From NCBI GenBank assembly GCA_947449495.1, contig CANFSB010000004.1:1-64000 (forward strand): 64,000 nt of DNA, written 5' to 3'. The position numbers were made by a program, and so were the translations under genes. This DNA comes from Pseudomonadota bacterium (GTDB lineage Bacteria > Pseudomonadota > Gammaproteobacteria > Steroidobacterales > Steroidobacteraceae). How positions within the stretch are numbered: position 1 is the first letter of the stretch; the number at the start of each line of letters is the position of its first letter. Under the pieces are notes generated by a model, which saw only the letters and a list, made by a program, of their open reading frames with translations, was not told where the DNA came from and did not search any database. Below, in pieces: positions 52,259 through 62,085 of the stretch.

Positions 52259-54769
52259 TCAATCGAGCGTATAGCGCATCCCCAGCCACAGCATGCGAGG
52301 CGCACCCGGCGCCAAGAAGGCGCTGTGCTGCAGAGGGCGCTCACCCCCGATGACCGGCGCAGCAAACGGTCTGGAAATAAAGGCCCCAGTCGCTGTAAAG
52401 CCCGTCGCGCCCAATTGAGCCGCGCTGCTGTACTTGCGATCAAGCACGTTGTTGACCTGCACAAACAGCTTGAGCTGCTCATCGGCCTGCCAGCGCAGAC
52501 CCAGATTCACCACAGCATACCCACCCGTACTGCCCGCTCCGAGGTAATACACCCCATCGGCTTGGTGTGAGTTGTTTTCATTACCGCGAGCATAAGTGCG
52601 GCCGATGTAGGCCATGTCGGCATCCACACTCATGGCAGGTGATAAGTCCCAACCCAAACTCGCCTTGACGATTTGTGAAGGCACCAGAGGTATGCGATTG
52701 CCCGGCAGGATATCGATCGTCCCTTCAAAGCCTGGCGCCACAGCGCTGACGCTGCTATTGCTGGAGCCCTGCACTGTCTCGGCGCTCTGGAACGTGGCAT
52801 CGAGCAACGTGTAATGCAGTCCCAGCAGCAACGGGCCTAACCGGCCGTCGGCACCAAGCTCAAGGCCCTGTCTGCGGGTGCTGCCAAAATTGCGAAAGTA
52901 TCCATACCCCGCTTGGTCATCTGCGACGAACAAAATGTCGTCGCGGTTTTCAGCGCGAAATACTGTTGCAGTCCAGTTCGCGACGCCGACCAAACGGCCC
53001 CGCGCACCCAACTCCCAATTGGAAGTCACTACCTGTTTAAGTGGGGGATCACCCGCCATGGCATTGGGTAAGCGGCAAGGATTGGCCGCATCAGCGCAAC
53101 CGAGCTCTATCGACGAGGGTGCTCGACTACCTTGGCTGTAACGCGCCGACAGCGACAGCGCGCTGCCGGAGTTGTAGCTCAAGCCCAGCGACGGATTAAA
53201 ACGGCTGAAGCGATGATCGCCGTCTAGCGAGCCCGGACCACCACCCGGAGTGATCGCATCGCGATTACGAACCTGATGCTGATCGTAACGACCCGCCAGA
53301 GTCAGCTCTAAGCGCGGTAGCACGTTGAGTGAATCGCTAAAATAGACGCTTTGAACGCGTGTCACGCCGCCCAGATCAACCCGCGCATCAAAAGCACTCT
53401 CTGAGTTTTGCGTGCCATCTGCAAAAGCTCCGGGACCCGTGACTGCAGCGATGCTGCGGTCCTGCAGCACATAGCCAAACTGCGATGCCTGCTCGAAGTG
53501 CACCGTACTGGCATCGAGCGCCGCACCCAGCACCAGCTGGTTGGCGTGAGAGCCAAGCGACCGATCAAACGTTAACTGCGCGGAGGCGCCCGCCGTGTGC
53601 TGCGACGTGGAAGTCTGGGTAATCAGCCCATTGCACTTTTCGTTAGGCTCGTCGTTAAGCAGTGCATTGGCGATGCAACGCCAGCGTGGAAAGGGTGTGT
53701 TGAGTTGCGACTCACCCGCGAGCGGAAAGTCGCTGTAGCCTGCCGCAGCCAAAGCCACACGCTCGGCAGCGCTGGGCTGATAGGTGCTCTGACCTAAAGC
53801 AGTCTCATTGATGTCACCATTAAACGTAGTGCTGGCAATGTTGCGATACCAAGCGTTGCCGGCCAAGCTCAATGTGCTGCTGAACCTGTGCTGCAGTTCA
53901 AGTCCGGTCAGTACTGCCTTGTTGGTAGTGATGTCAGGCTTGGTGTAAACAGAACGCCGATCTGCGTCCAGCAAACGCATCTCCTGCATACCGTTTCCGG
54001 TCAATTGTGTGTCTGCTGCCGAGCCGAACAGCGACACAGCGGTGTCGGCATGACGCCAGCTGAGCTTGGCAAACAGCTGCTTGGCGTCACTGGGTGACGC
54101 CTCACGCCAGCCGTCTTCCTTGAAGCGATTCGCGGTGACATACCAGCCCCAATCGCCGCGATTGCCACCGGATTCAACTTCCCACTGAGTACGGTTAAAA
54201 GACCCCAAACCAACCTGCAGTGCATTGCCCGGCTCAGCAAAGCCATCTTTACTGCGCAGCGCCAAAGCGCCACCGAGCGAATTAAGACCGAACACAGGAT
54301 TGGTTCCCGGCACCAGAACCAGCGTTCTTATGGCAGCGCGGGGAATCAAATCCCAACTGACCACATCACCGAACGGTTGATTGAGCCGAACCCCGTCCAG
54401 ATAGACCGACAAGCCCTGGGCCGTCCCAAGCAGCGGCGAAGCGGTGTAGCCGCGGTAGTTGATATCCGGCTGCAGCGGATTTCCCTGCATGTCGTTCACG
54501 TACACGCTGCCCATCGACCTGGCAATGAAGGCAGACAGATCGGTAGCGTTGGAGCGTTGGATGTCCTCGGCCGTGGCCGACTGGGAATTAACGCCGATTG
54601 CCTCAGCATCCAGCGCAGACAAGGGTGTGACGCCGGTGACCACAATAGTGGTGAGACCTGACTCGACCTGTTTGGCAAGAGGCTCAGCACAAGCAACGGA
54701 GACACCGGCCAACAGCGCGGCCAGTGGCACCGGCCAGCCACCCCAAAGCCTCGCACTTGCAAAGTTCAT
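52259..54769 (-). CDS. TonB-dependent outer membrane receptor
   Basis: 836 aa; signal peptide, plug TTIVVTGVTPLSALDAEAIGVNSQ..., C-terminal LWLGMRYTLD. Confidence 0.92.
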   Translation of the reverse strand: MNFASARLWGGWPVPLAALLAGVSVACAEPLAKQVESGLTTIVVTGVTPLSALDAEAIGVNSQSATAEDIQRSNATDLSAFIARSMGSVYVNDMQGNPLQPDINYRGYTASPLLGTAQGLSVYLDGVRLNQPFGDVVSWDLIPRAAIRTLVLVPGTNPVFGLNSLGGALALRSKDGFAEPGNALQVGLGSFNRTQWEVESGGNRGDWGWYVTANRFKEDGWREASPSDAKQLFAKLSWRHADTAVSLFGSAADTQLTGNGMQEMRLLDADRRSVYTKPDITTNKAVLTGLELQHRFSSTLSLAGNAWYRNIASTTFNGDINETALGQSTYQPSAAERVALAAAGYSDFPLAGESQLNTPFPRWRCIANALLNDEPNEKCNGLITQTSTSQHTAGASAQLTFDRSLGSHANQLVLGAALDASTVHFEQASQFGYVLQDRSIAAVTGPGAFADGTQNSESAFDARVDLGGVTRVQSVYFSDSLNVLPRLELTLAGRYDQHQVRNRDAITPGGGPGSLDGDHRFSRFNPSLGLSYNSGSALSLSARYSQGSRAPSSIELGCADAANPCRLPNAMAGDPPLKQVVTSNWELGARGRLVGVANWTATVFRAENRDDILFVADDQAGYGYFRNFGSTRRQGLELGADGRLGPLLLGLHYTLLDATFQSAETVQGSSNSSVSAVAPGFEGTIDILPGNRIPLVPSQIVKASLGWDLSPAMSVDADMAYIGRTYARGNENNSHQADGVYYLGAGSTGGYAVVNLGLRWQADEQLKLFVQVNNVLDRKYSSAAQLGATGFTATGAFISRPFAAPVIGGERPLQHSAFLAPGAPRMLWLGMRYTLD

Positions 54770-54836
54770 CCCAGTATCTCCATCAGCCCGCCTGGGAACT
54801 GACGCGCTCCAAACCAGACCCAGCTACCAGCTCATT

Positions 54837-55634
54837 CTAATCCTCGATGAATGACACCGTGCGCACCTCGATACTTTGTCGCGGTGGTGCATCGGTCGGC
54901 GTATTCGGGTCATTAAAGGCCGTATGCCCCGTCCACTGCGGGCGCGTCTCATCCGAATCATACAGCTTGAAAGCAAACACTTCGTCAGGCTGCATCTGCG
55001 GCAGGTAATACCAGCGGTGCGCGGCGTTATAGCTGAGATTAAAGCCAAACAGCGGCTGGCGATTCATGTTCATGAGCCCACCGCGTATCTCGCTCGGATG
55101 CAGATCGCCCGCCTCAACCGTCGAGGCATCGCACAGCGCCAACGGCGAGCTGTACACCGTGGCAAGGGGGCGCCACAAGTTCATCAGCACAACACGTTTA
55201 GTCAGCCAATAGGCTGCCTCATCGCCCAAAGCGGCCCGCGCAAAGTCTTCTATGGTCGGACGGCCATAATCCACATGCGCGCCATGTGCCGGCAGCGCCC
55301 CTTGAACACTACCCGGCGCATCGCTACGAACTACAGGGCCGAAGGCAAAGGCCTTTACCGCGCCATTAACCTGCATCGCCAGCTGCACCGCCTCTGGCAG
55401 GAACACGTTTGCAATCTGTGTGGCATCGGCAAAGTCGCTGACCGCCGTCTGATGGTGCAGCACCGTAAAGCCATTGCGCGCCACGCTGAGCCGATCAAGC
55501 AGTGGCCGGGCGTCGGTAATAGGCATCTCATGGTCTTCCGGAGGCCAATACGATTTGGCGCGATCAGCCGGGTAGAAAATCGATTTCTCCCCTTTGACGA
55601 CATATCGAATTGTCGCGCGAATGCTCGCTGCCAT
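54837..55634 (-). CDS. CmcJ/NvfI-family oxidoreductase-like protein
   Basis: ALPAHGAHVDYGRPTIEDFAR...NLWRPLATVYSSPLALCDAS...FKLYDSDETRPQWTGHTAFNDP...RQSIEVRTVSF. Confidence 0.7.
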   Translation of the reverse strand: MAASIRATIRYVVKGEKSIFYPADRAKSYWPPEDHEMPITDARPLLDRLSVARNGFTVLHHQTAVSDFADATQIANVFLPEAVQLAMQVNGAVKAFAFGPVVRSDAPGSVQGALPAHGAHVDYGRPTIEDFARAALGDEAAYWLTKRVVLMNLWRPLATVYSSPLALCDASTVEAGDLHPSEIRGGLMNMNRQPLFGFNLSYNAAHRWYYLPQMQPDEVFAFKLYDSDETRPQWTGHTAFNDPNTPTDAPPRQSIEVRTVSFIED

Positions 55635-55654
55635 GACTCACCCGGATTCAGCTA

Positions 55655-57034
55655 TTGTCTGACCATCCTAGCACTGGCAAAAAAGACCGCACCAGCGGCT
55701 GCCATATGCAGACAGGGGACAGCATGACACTGCAACACGTACACGAAGCCATCGCCAGCCGGCCACTGAGACCCTTGCAACTACTGGTCATCGCCCTGGG
55801 CGTGTTGGTCAACATGGTAGATGGCTTCGATCTACTGGCCGCCTCATTAATCTCCCCCATCCTCGCCCGCGAATGGCAATTGGATCCGGCACTGCTGGGC
55901 ACCCTGCTCTCTGCCGGACCGTTGGGCACTGCGACAGGGGCCTTGCTGCTCTCGCCCATTGCAGATCTATATGGACGCCGCACAGCCATCCTGTTGAATC
56001 TCATGCTGCTGTCACTGGGCATGCTGTTGTCTGCTGGTGCCGATACCCTGTGGCAGTTGGTCGCGCTGCGCTTTGTTACCGGCATGGGGGTTGGCGCTAT
56101 GGCCAGCGCTGTGGGTACGTTGGTATTTGAATACTGCTCACAACGCACCCGCAATCTAGGTCTGGGCTTGGTCACCATCGGCTATAACGTGGGCGTGGTG
56201 ATCGGCGGAATCATCGTGTCCCAATGGTTGATCGGCTCTTATGGTTGGCGTTCCGTGTTTGTGTTCGGTGGCGTGGTATCAGCGCTGCTGATTCCCTTGG
56301 TGATCGTGCTGCTGCCCGAATCAATCGATTTCATGGTCTCCAAGCCTGGCCCCGGCAGTTTGCAGCGGCTCAACAAAATCTTGGCGCGGCTGGACCTGCC
56401 CAGCTTCGACCAACTCCCGCAACCGGCGCCCGCTGCTGCCAAATCCAGTCTGACGGACTTGCTGCGCCAACCGATTCTGCCGCGGCTGTTGCTGATGCAG
56501 GCGGCCTACTTTCTTTACATGTTGTCGTCGTATTTCTTCCTCAACTGGAACAACCAACTCACCACAGAAGCCGGCTTTGGTGATGCGCTGGGCCGATGGA
56601 TCTCGATCCTCACCAATGTGGGCGGCATTGCCGGCGGCGTTCTTATCGGCGCAGCCACCTTGCGCGCAGCCTTGCGGCCGGTTGCAACCGTCACGCTTAT
56701 TGCACTGGGCTTGGCCATTGCAGCGTTCGGCTACTCGGCGCACAGCTATGCACTGACTGTGGCGACATCGGTGGCAGTGGGCTTTGGCATATTCGGTGCC
56801 GCCGTGATGCTCTATGCCACCGGCGCAGCCACCTTTCCGGCACGCGTCCGGGCGACAGGCATGGGTCTGTCGATGAGCGCAGGGCGGCTGGGGTCTTTTG
56901 TAGGTCCCTACTCCGCCGGACTGTTGCTGGCCGGGGGCACAGGTCGTGTATGGACCTGCCTGATCATGGCAGTGCCAGTGATACTCAGTGCAGTAGTGCT
57001 GGTGCGCGTGCCACTGCAGCCGCTCAAAGACTAG
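55655..57034 (+). CDS. MFS transporter, aromatic acid:H+ symporter (AAHS)-like
   Basis: 12 TM pattern; MVDGFDLLAASLISPILAREWQLDPALLGTLLSAGPLGTATGALLLSPIADLYGRR. Confidence 0.88.
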   Translation: MSDHPSTGKKDRTSGCHMQTGDSMTLQHVHEAIASRPLRPLQLLVIALGVLVNMVDGFDLLAASLISPILAREWQLDPALLGTLLSAGPLGTATGALLLSPIADLYGRRTAILLNLMLLSLGMLLSAGADTLWQLVALRFVTGMGVGAMASAVGTLVFEYCSQRTRNLGLGLVTIGYNVGVVIGGIIVSQWLIGSYGWRSVFVFGGVVSALLIPLVIVLLPESIDFMVSKPGPGSLQRLNKILARLDLPSFDQLPQPAPAAAKSSLTDLLRQPILPRLLLMQAAYFLYMLSSYFFLNWNNQLTTEAGFGDALGRWISILTNVGGIAGGVLIGAATLRAALRPVATVTLIALGLAIAAFGYSAHSYALTVATSVAVGFGIFGAAVMLYATGAATFPARVRATGMGLSMSAGRLGSFVGPYSAGLLLAGGTGRVWTCLIMAVPVILSAVVLVRVPLQPLKD

Positions 57035-57045
57035 TCTTCTTCGGG

Positions 57046-57609
57046 CTATTTGGCAGGTAAGGCTGAATCAAAGTCGAAGGTGTAATCCGAATCTTTTGTC
57101 TTGGGCGGTTCGTAACGACGCAGATAAAGCGTATGGCAGGCATCACAACTGCCACGCAACGCCAAGCTTGCACGACGCATCGCCGGTTCATCTTTGGCCT
57201 CGGCCATAACTTCGGCCGCTTTAGCAGCCAACCCAGCTAAACGATAGAAGGTATCGAACTGTTCCCAGATAGCCGGCAGGGCCAGCGTTTTAGGTTGCAC
57301 AGCTTTCGGATCGAAGAGGTTGGTAGTGGGCGGGAACAAGTGCGGCACAGCCAGCAGCATCGCCCCGATGACCTCGGCATTCTGGCGTACTCGCTCGGCA
57401 TCCTTTACAGGCTGGACAGTCAATGTGTCGATGGGCTCCATCAGCAGTTCGATGTGCTCCATCAGTTCTTGACGCGCGGCGATTACCTCTTTGGGGTGCG
57501 TGACGCCCGTCCAACCCCGACCAGCACCGACTTGCAGGCCGGCTGCGCTCAAGCTCAGCGGCAACACCAACGCTGCCACGATAAAAACCGTGCTTTTTTT
57601 GAGTGTCAT
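57046..57609 (-). CDS. Secreted c-type cytochrome (cytochrome c'-like)
   Basis: Signal peptide; C-terminal CDACHTLYLRRY. Confidence 0.75.
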   Translation of the reverse strand: MTLKKSTVFIVAALVLPLSLSAAGLQVGAGRGWTGVTHPKEVIAARQELMEHIELLMEPIDTLTVQPVKDAERVRQNAEVIGAMLLAVPHLFPPTTNLFDPKAVQPKTLALPAIWEQFDTFYRLAGLAAKAAEVMAEAKDEPAMRRASLALRGSCDACHTLYLRRYEPPKTKDSDYTFDFDSALPAK

Positions 57610-57630
57610 CTCTGCGGCCCTCGGTACATA

Positions 57631-58209
57631 TCAGCTTTGCACAGCAAAACCCGTGGCATCACGAGTCCACTGCGGCGCAGAACGCACCGCTGCCAATACA
57701 TCCTCAACACCGTCAACAAGGGTGTACATGGACTGATGGCGCTCATCCATGAAGCGGTTGTCGATGCTCGACTGCAGCAGCTGTCGTAACGGCTCATAAA
57801 ACCCAGCCTGGTTCACCACAATGATAGGCGCCAGATAAAGACCCAACCGCTTGAGCGTCATCACCTCAAGCAGCTCCTCGAACGTTCCGCAGCCGCCAGG
57901 CAATGAAACCACGGCATCCGTATCAGCCAACATGCGCGCTTTGCGCTCGGCCATGTCGGTAGTCCACTCATAGGTGCTGACCTTGGGATGCGACCATTCC
58001 AACTCGCGCATGAAGTGAGGCATCACTCCCGTTATGGCACCGCCAGCGGCATGGACCCCATCAGCTAGGCGGCCCATCGAGCCCTTACCGCCGCCGCCGA
58101 ACACCACATGCACACCCGCGTTGGCCAACAACTGACCCAGATCAAACGCCGCCTGTCCGAAATGGGCCGGGGCCAGCGAGCTGGAAGCGCAGAAAACGCA
58201 GATACGCAT
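57631..58209 (-). CDS. LOG family protein (TIGR00730-type)
   Basis: MRICVFCASSSLAP...VVFGGGGKGSMGRLADG...VSLPGGCGTFEELLEVMTLKRLG. Confidence 0.93.
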   Translation of the reverse strand: MRICVFCASSSLAPAHFGQAAFDLGQLLANAGVHVVFGGGGKGSMGRLADGVHAAGGAITGVMPHFMRELEWSHPKVSTYEWTTDMAERKARMLADTDAVVSLPGGCGTFEELLEVMTLKRLGLYLAPIIVVNQAGFYEPLRQLLQSSIDNRFMDERHQSMYTLVDGVEDVLAAVRSAPQWTRDATGFAVQS

Positions 58210-58226
58210 GGTGCAGTGACCCCAGA

Positions 58227-58748
58227 GTGCATTCGCAATGCATGCCAGCATATGCTGCAGCTGTCCCACCTGCCAGCACGCTGGAGTCCTCTTTGAACAA
58301 CTTGGTTTCCCGCCTCTCGGCCGCGCCACGACCGGCACTATTTTTTGGACTTGCGGGCCTTATCCCCTTCGTGGGGCTTGCCCTGCTAGTCGTAGTGGCC
58401 CCGCCCGATACGCAAGACCCAGCCTCACAGGCGCTGCTGCAATACGGTGCACTCATTGCGACCTTTGTCGGTGCCCTGCATTGGGCCTATGCAGTGGCAG
58501 GTGTTGCTTCATCAGCGTCGGCGACAGCCCGCTATGGTTGGAGCGTACTGCCGTCACTGGTTGCTTGGCTGGCGCTGCAGCCACCAACCCAGACTGGTCT
58601 GCGACTCGTCGCAGTGCTGCTGGTTGCATGTTACTTGGCCGACCGGCAACTGCTACGGCCCACATCACTGCCACAGTGGATAGCCGACCTGCGACTGCTG
58701 CTAACCAGCGTGGCGGTGGTCAGCCTAGTCGTGGCAAGTCTGGGCTAA
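58227..58748 (+). CDS. DUF3429-like membrane protein
   Basis: LQYGALIATFVGALHWAYAV...YGWSVLPSLVAWLAL; start uncertain. Confidence 0.7.
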   Translation: MHSQCMPAYAAAVPPASTLESSLNNLVSRLSAAPRPALFFGLAGLIPFVGLALLVVVAPPDTQDPASQALLQYGALIATFVGALHWAYAVAGVASSASATARYGWSVLPSLVAWLALQPPTQTGLRLVAVLLVACYLADRQLLRPTSLPQWIADLRLLLTSVAVVSLVVASLG

Positions 58749-58755
58749 TCAGCAC

Positions 58756-58974
58756 GTGGCCCGCAAACTGCTGCCGGCCATCGATCCACAGCGCTGTACC
58801 GGTTGCGGGCGCTGCATTGCCGTCTGCCCTCCGCACGTTCTGCATCTGGAACCGGGCCCCAACTGGCGAAAGACTTCGCTGCTCAATGATGAAGCCTCTT
58901 GCACTGGGTGCACCAAGTGCGCCGAGCACTGCCCTTTCGATGCCATCACCATGGTGACTAGGCAGCGCGCCTGA
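58756..58974 (+). CDS. 4Fe-4S dicluster ferredoxin
   Basis: CTGCGRCIAVCPP and CTGCTKCAEHCPF; GTG start. Confidence 0.9.
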   Translation: MARKLLPAIDPQRCTGCGRCIAVCPPHVLHLEPGPNWRKTSLLNDEASCTGCTKCAEHCPFDAITMVTRQRA

Positions 58975-59007
58975 AATCAAAGGCAGCAATCTAGCTTCTT
59001 GCTTGCG

Positions 59008-62000
59008 TCAGCTACTGGTCGCGGGCTTGACCCAGCGCACTGCCATCAAAGGCAACACCAACAAATTGAGCACAGTAGAACTAGCCAAGCCACCCAACAC
59101 AGCAACCGCCATTGGACCTTCAATTTCCTGACCAGGCCGATGCATACCCGCCGCCAGCGGCAACAGCCCCAAGGCGGTAACCACTGCAGTCATGAGAATA
59201 GGGACCAGACGTTCATTGGCACCGCGACAGATCGTGTCAAAGTTCAGCTGACAACCCTCCACATGGACCATGTGTTCGTAGTGAGACAACTGCAGGATGC
59301 CGTTGCGCGCACTGATACCAAACACTGTCACCAAACCCACCACCACGCCCAATGACAGATCCAATCCCGTGGCTGCGATAGCCAGCACACCACCCACCAG
59401 ACTGAAAGGCAGATTAGCCATGACCAAGGCCGCATTGCGCGGCCAGCGGAACGCCGCATTCAACAATACAATCACCAGCGCCAACGCCAACGCCGAGTAC
59501 ATCAGCAACTGACTTCGAGTGTGCTGTTCGGCTTCGCCTTCGCCCGCAAACTGCAAGCTGACGCCCGAAGGCAGTTGCAGTTTGGCAGCCAGCAACTTCT
59601 GCGCCGACGATGCAACGGCTTGGACGGAGGCACCCTCCACATTGAAACTGACGACTACGCGCCGCGCCGCGCCTTCATGGTCGATACTGTAGCGACCCTC
59701 GCGCAGGGTAACGCTCGCCAGTTTTGTTAACGGCACAACACCCAGCGGCGTAGCAATGGGCAGCTGTCGCAATGCTTCGGGCCTACGACGACGCTCTTCA
59801 GAGATACGAGTCACAGCATGTACCGTACGCAACCCATCATGAACCTCGCCCAGATCAGCACCCTCATAGGCAGAGCCTACGATGTCCAGCAATTCGGAGG
59901 CTTTGATGCCGTAGCGCGCTAGCGCACCGGGACGCGGCTCAATATCGAGCATAGGCGTGCCATCCTGCCGACGAAACTGCATATCGATGACATGCGGCTG
60001 ACCAGTCAATATTGCAACCACCTTGTCTGCAGTGGCATCCAGTGCATCAAGATCATTACCAAATATCTTGATAACCACCTGACCACTTTCGCCGCTGAGG
60101 CTTTCGCTGATCCGATCACCCAAAAAGCTCACCACCTCGGTCTGCACACCGGGCAAAACATCCACCAAGCTTCGAATGCGCTGTTGTGCTTCCTCAGGAT
60201 CAATCCCGCTGTCGGGCTTGAGCTCGACATGAAACTCACTGCGATGGGGCCCCCAGGTATCTTCGCTCAGCTCTGCACGACCGACTTGAAAGGACACGCT
60301 GTCGACGAAAGGTTGCGCCAGCAGGGCAGCGCTGACTCTCTCGCCCAGCACATTCATGTCACCCAGCGAGACACCCGGTAGGCTGGCAGACATCTGCACA
60401 ACCAAATGGCCTTCTCGAAACTCCGGCAGAAAGCGGCCACCCAGCAGGGGAATCAGCCCCACGGTACCCACCAGTATCAATCCCGTGACCAACACCGTTG
60501 CTTTCCAACGTTGATGCAAGGTTGCAAGCACCGCTGTCTGCCACCGCTTGAGCCGTGTAATCCAACCGGCTTCAGCAGTGCTCTGGCCATGCACCAATAG
60601 CAGCGCACACAGTGCAGGTGTCAGAGTTAACGCAACCACCAAAGAAGCTATCACCGAGACAATAAATGCCTGGGCCAACGGTCCGACAAAGCGTCCTTCC
60701 AGACTGTCGATGAGCAACACAGGAATGAATACGGCGATGACCACCAGCGTCGCGTACACCACCGGCGCACGTACTTCCAGGGTTGCTGCCACAATCACCT
60801 GGTACACCGATCCGCCCTCGCCCAGCGACTCTCTCAGGCGGCGTTGGGTGTTCTCAATGCCGATAATCGCATCATCCACCAACACACCCAGTGCCACAGC
60901 GAAACCACCCAGCGTCAGCGTGTTAAGCGTCTGACCAAAGGATCGCATCACCAGGACACCAGCCACCAACGACAGCGGAATGGCCAAAAACGCGACAAGA
61001 GCCGCACGTACATCCCGCATGAACGCATAGAGCACCAGCAGGATCAGCCCTGCAGAGAGCAGCAATGACGTACCGAGATTGGCCAGCGCGAGCTCAATGA
61101 AGTTAGCTGGTCTGTGCAAGCCCGTTTGAACCTTGACGCCCTGCGCCTCCAGAGCCGGCCGGATCTGGGCAAGTACTGCCTCTGCAGCGTGCGTGGTCTC
61201 CAGCGTATTGGCACCATACTGACTGGCCAGCGACAGCAGCACGCCGGGCTGTCCCATGATGCGTGCATCACCGGACTTCAATGCAGCACCCTCACGAACC
61301 TCTGCGACATCGCCGATGCGAAAGACACGCGTTCCACGCACCGCCAGCACCGCGTCACGCAGCACGGCCGGATCTGCGCTGGGTGATGGTCCCCGCACCA
61401 AGATGCGCTGCGATGCCGTATCGACAAAACCCGCGCCTTTGATATCCAACGCTGCCTTGGCAGCCACTGCAATGTCATCAAGCGTAAATTGACCGGCAGC
61501 CATCGCATCAAAATGCGGTACCACCTGCAGTTCGCGCACGTCGCCGCCAAACACCACCACATGTGCAACACCCGGCACGGCCAACAAGCGTGGTTTGAGC
61601 GTCCACTCAGCCACATCGCGCAGCGCGAAGGCATCAAGCGAATCTGAGGTCAGGCCGATTTTGAGCAAATCCATAGTGCTCGAAACCAACGGCGAGAGCT
61701 GCGGCGCACCGGCAGCTGCCGGCAAGGAACGACTGATTTGCGCCAATCGCTGACTGACCGCCTCGCGCGCAGCGACTGGATCACTGCCCTCTGCAAACGT
61801 CAGCTTCACCACTGACAGGCCCGGAATCGATTCAGATCGCAGCGATGCCAAACCCGGCACACCGTTTACATAGGTCTCAATCTGGCGTGTCACACGTTGC
61901 TCGACCTGTTCCGGTGTCATACCCGGAGCTTCAGTCTGAATCTCTGCCTGTGAGGGCACGAACTCTGGAAAAACGTCCAGCGGCGCCTGACGGGCAACGT

Positions 62001-62085
62001 AAAAGCCCAGAACCAGCAACAGCGCGCCAAGCAGCGTCACCATGCCCCGGCGACGAACGCAGAGATTGATCAGATCAAACATCAC
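59008..62085 (-). CDS. HME-type RND efflux transporter (CusA/CzcA-like)
   Basis: 1025 aa; APLDVFPEFVPSQAEIQTEAPGMTPEQVEQRVTRQIE; ALGVLVDDAIIGIENTQRR. Confidence 0.92.
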   Translation of the reverse strand: MMFDLINLCVRRRGMVTLLGALLLVLGFYVARQAPLDVFPEFVPSQAEIQTEAPGMTPEQVEQRVTRQIETYVNGVPGLASLRSESIPGLSVVKLTFAEGSDPVAAREAVSQRLAQISRSLPAAAGAPQLSPLVSSTMDLLKIGLTSDSLDAFALRDVAEWTLKPRLLAVPGVAHVVVFGGDVRELQVVPHFDAMAAGQFTLDDIAVAAKAALDIKGAGFVDTASQRILVRGPSPSADPAVLRDAVLAVRGTRVFRIGDVAEVREGAALKSGDARIMGQPGVLLSLASQYGANTLETTHAAEAVLAQIRPALEAQGVKVQTGLHRPANFIELALANLGTSLLLSAGLILLVLYAFMRDVRAALVAFLAIPLSLVAGVLVMRSFGQTLNTLTLGGFAVALGVLVDDAIIGIENTQRRLRESLGEGGSVYQVIVAATLEVRAPVVYATLVVIAVFIPVLLIDSLEGRFVGPLAQAFIVSVIASLVVALTLTPALCALLLVHGQSTAEAGWITRLKRWQTAVLATLHQRWKATVLVTGLILVGTVGLIPLLGGRFLPEFREGHLVVQMSASLPGVSLGDMNVLGERVSAALLAQPFVDSVSFQVGRAELSEDTWGPHRSEFHVELKPDSGIDPEEAQQRIRSLVDVLPGVQTEVVSFLGDRISESLSGESGQVVIKIFGNDLDALDATADKVVAILTGQPHVIDMQFRRQDGTPMLDIEPRPGALARYGIKASELLDIVGSAYEGADLGEVHDGLRTVHAVTRISEERRRRPEALRQLPIATPLGVVPLTKLASVTLREGRYSIDHEGAARRVVVSFNVEGASVQAVASSAQKLLAAKLQLPSGVSLQFAGEGEAEQHTRSQLLMYSALALALVIVLLNAAFRWPRNAALVMANLPFSLVGGVLAIAATGLDLSLGVVVGLVTVFGISARNGILQLSHYEHMVHVEGCQLNFDTICRGANERLVPILMTAVVTALGLLPLAAGMHRPGQEIEGPMAVAVLGGLASSTVLNLLVLPLMAVRWVKPATSS

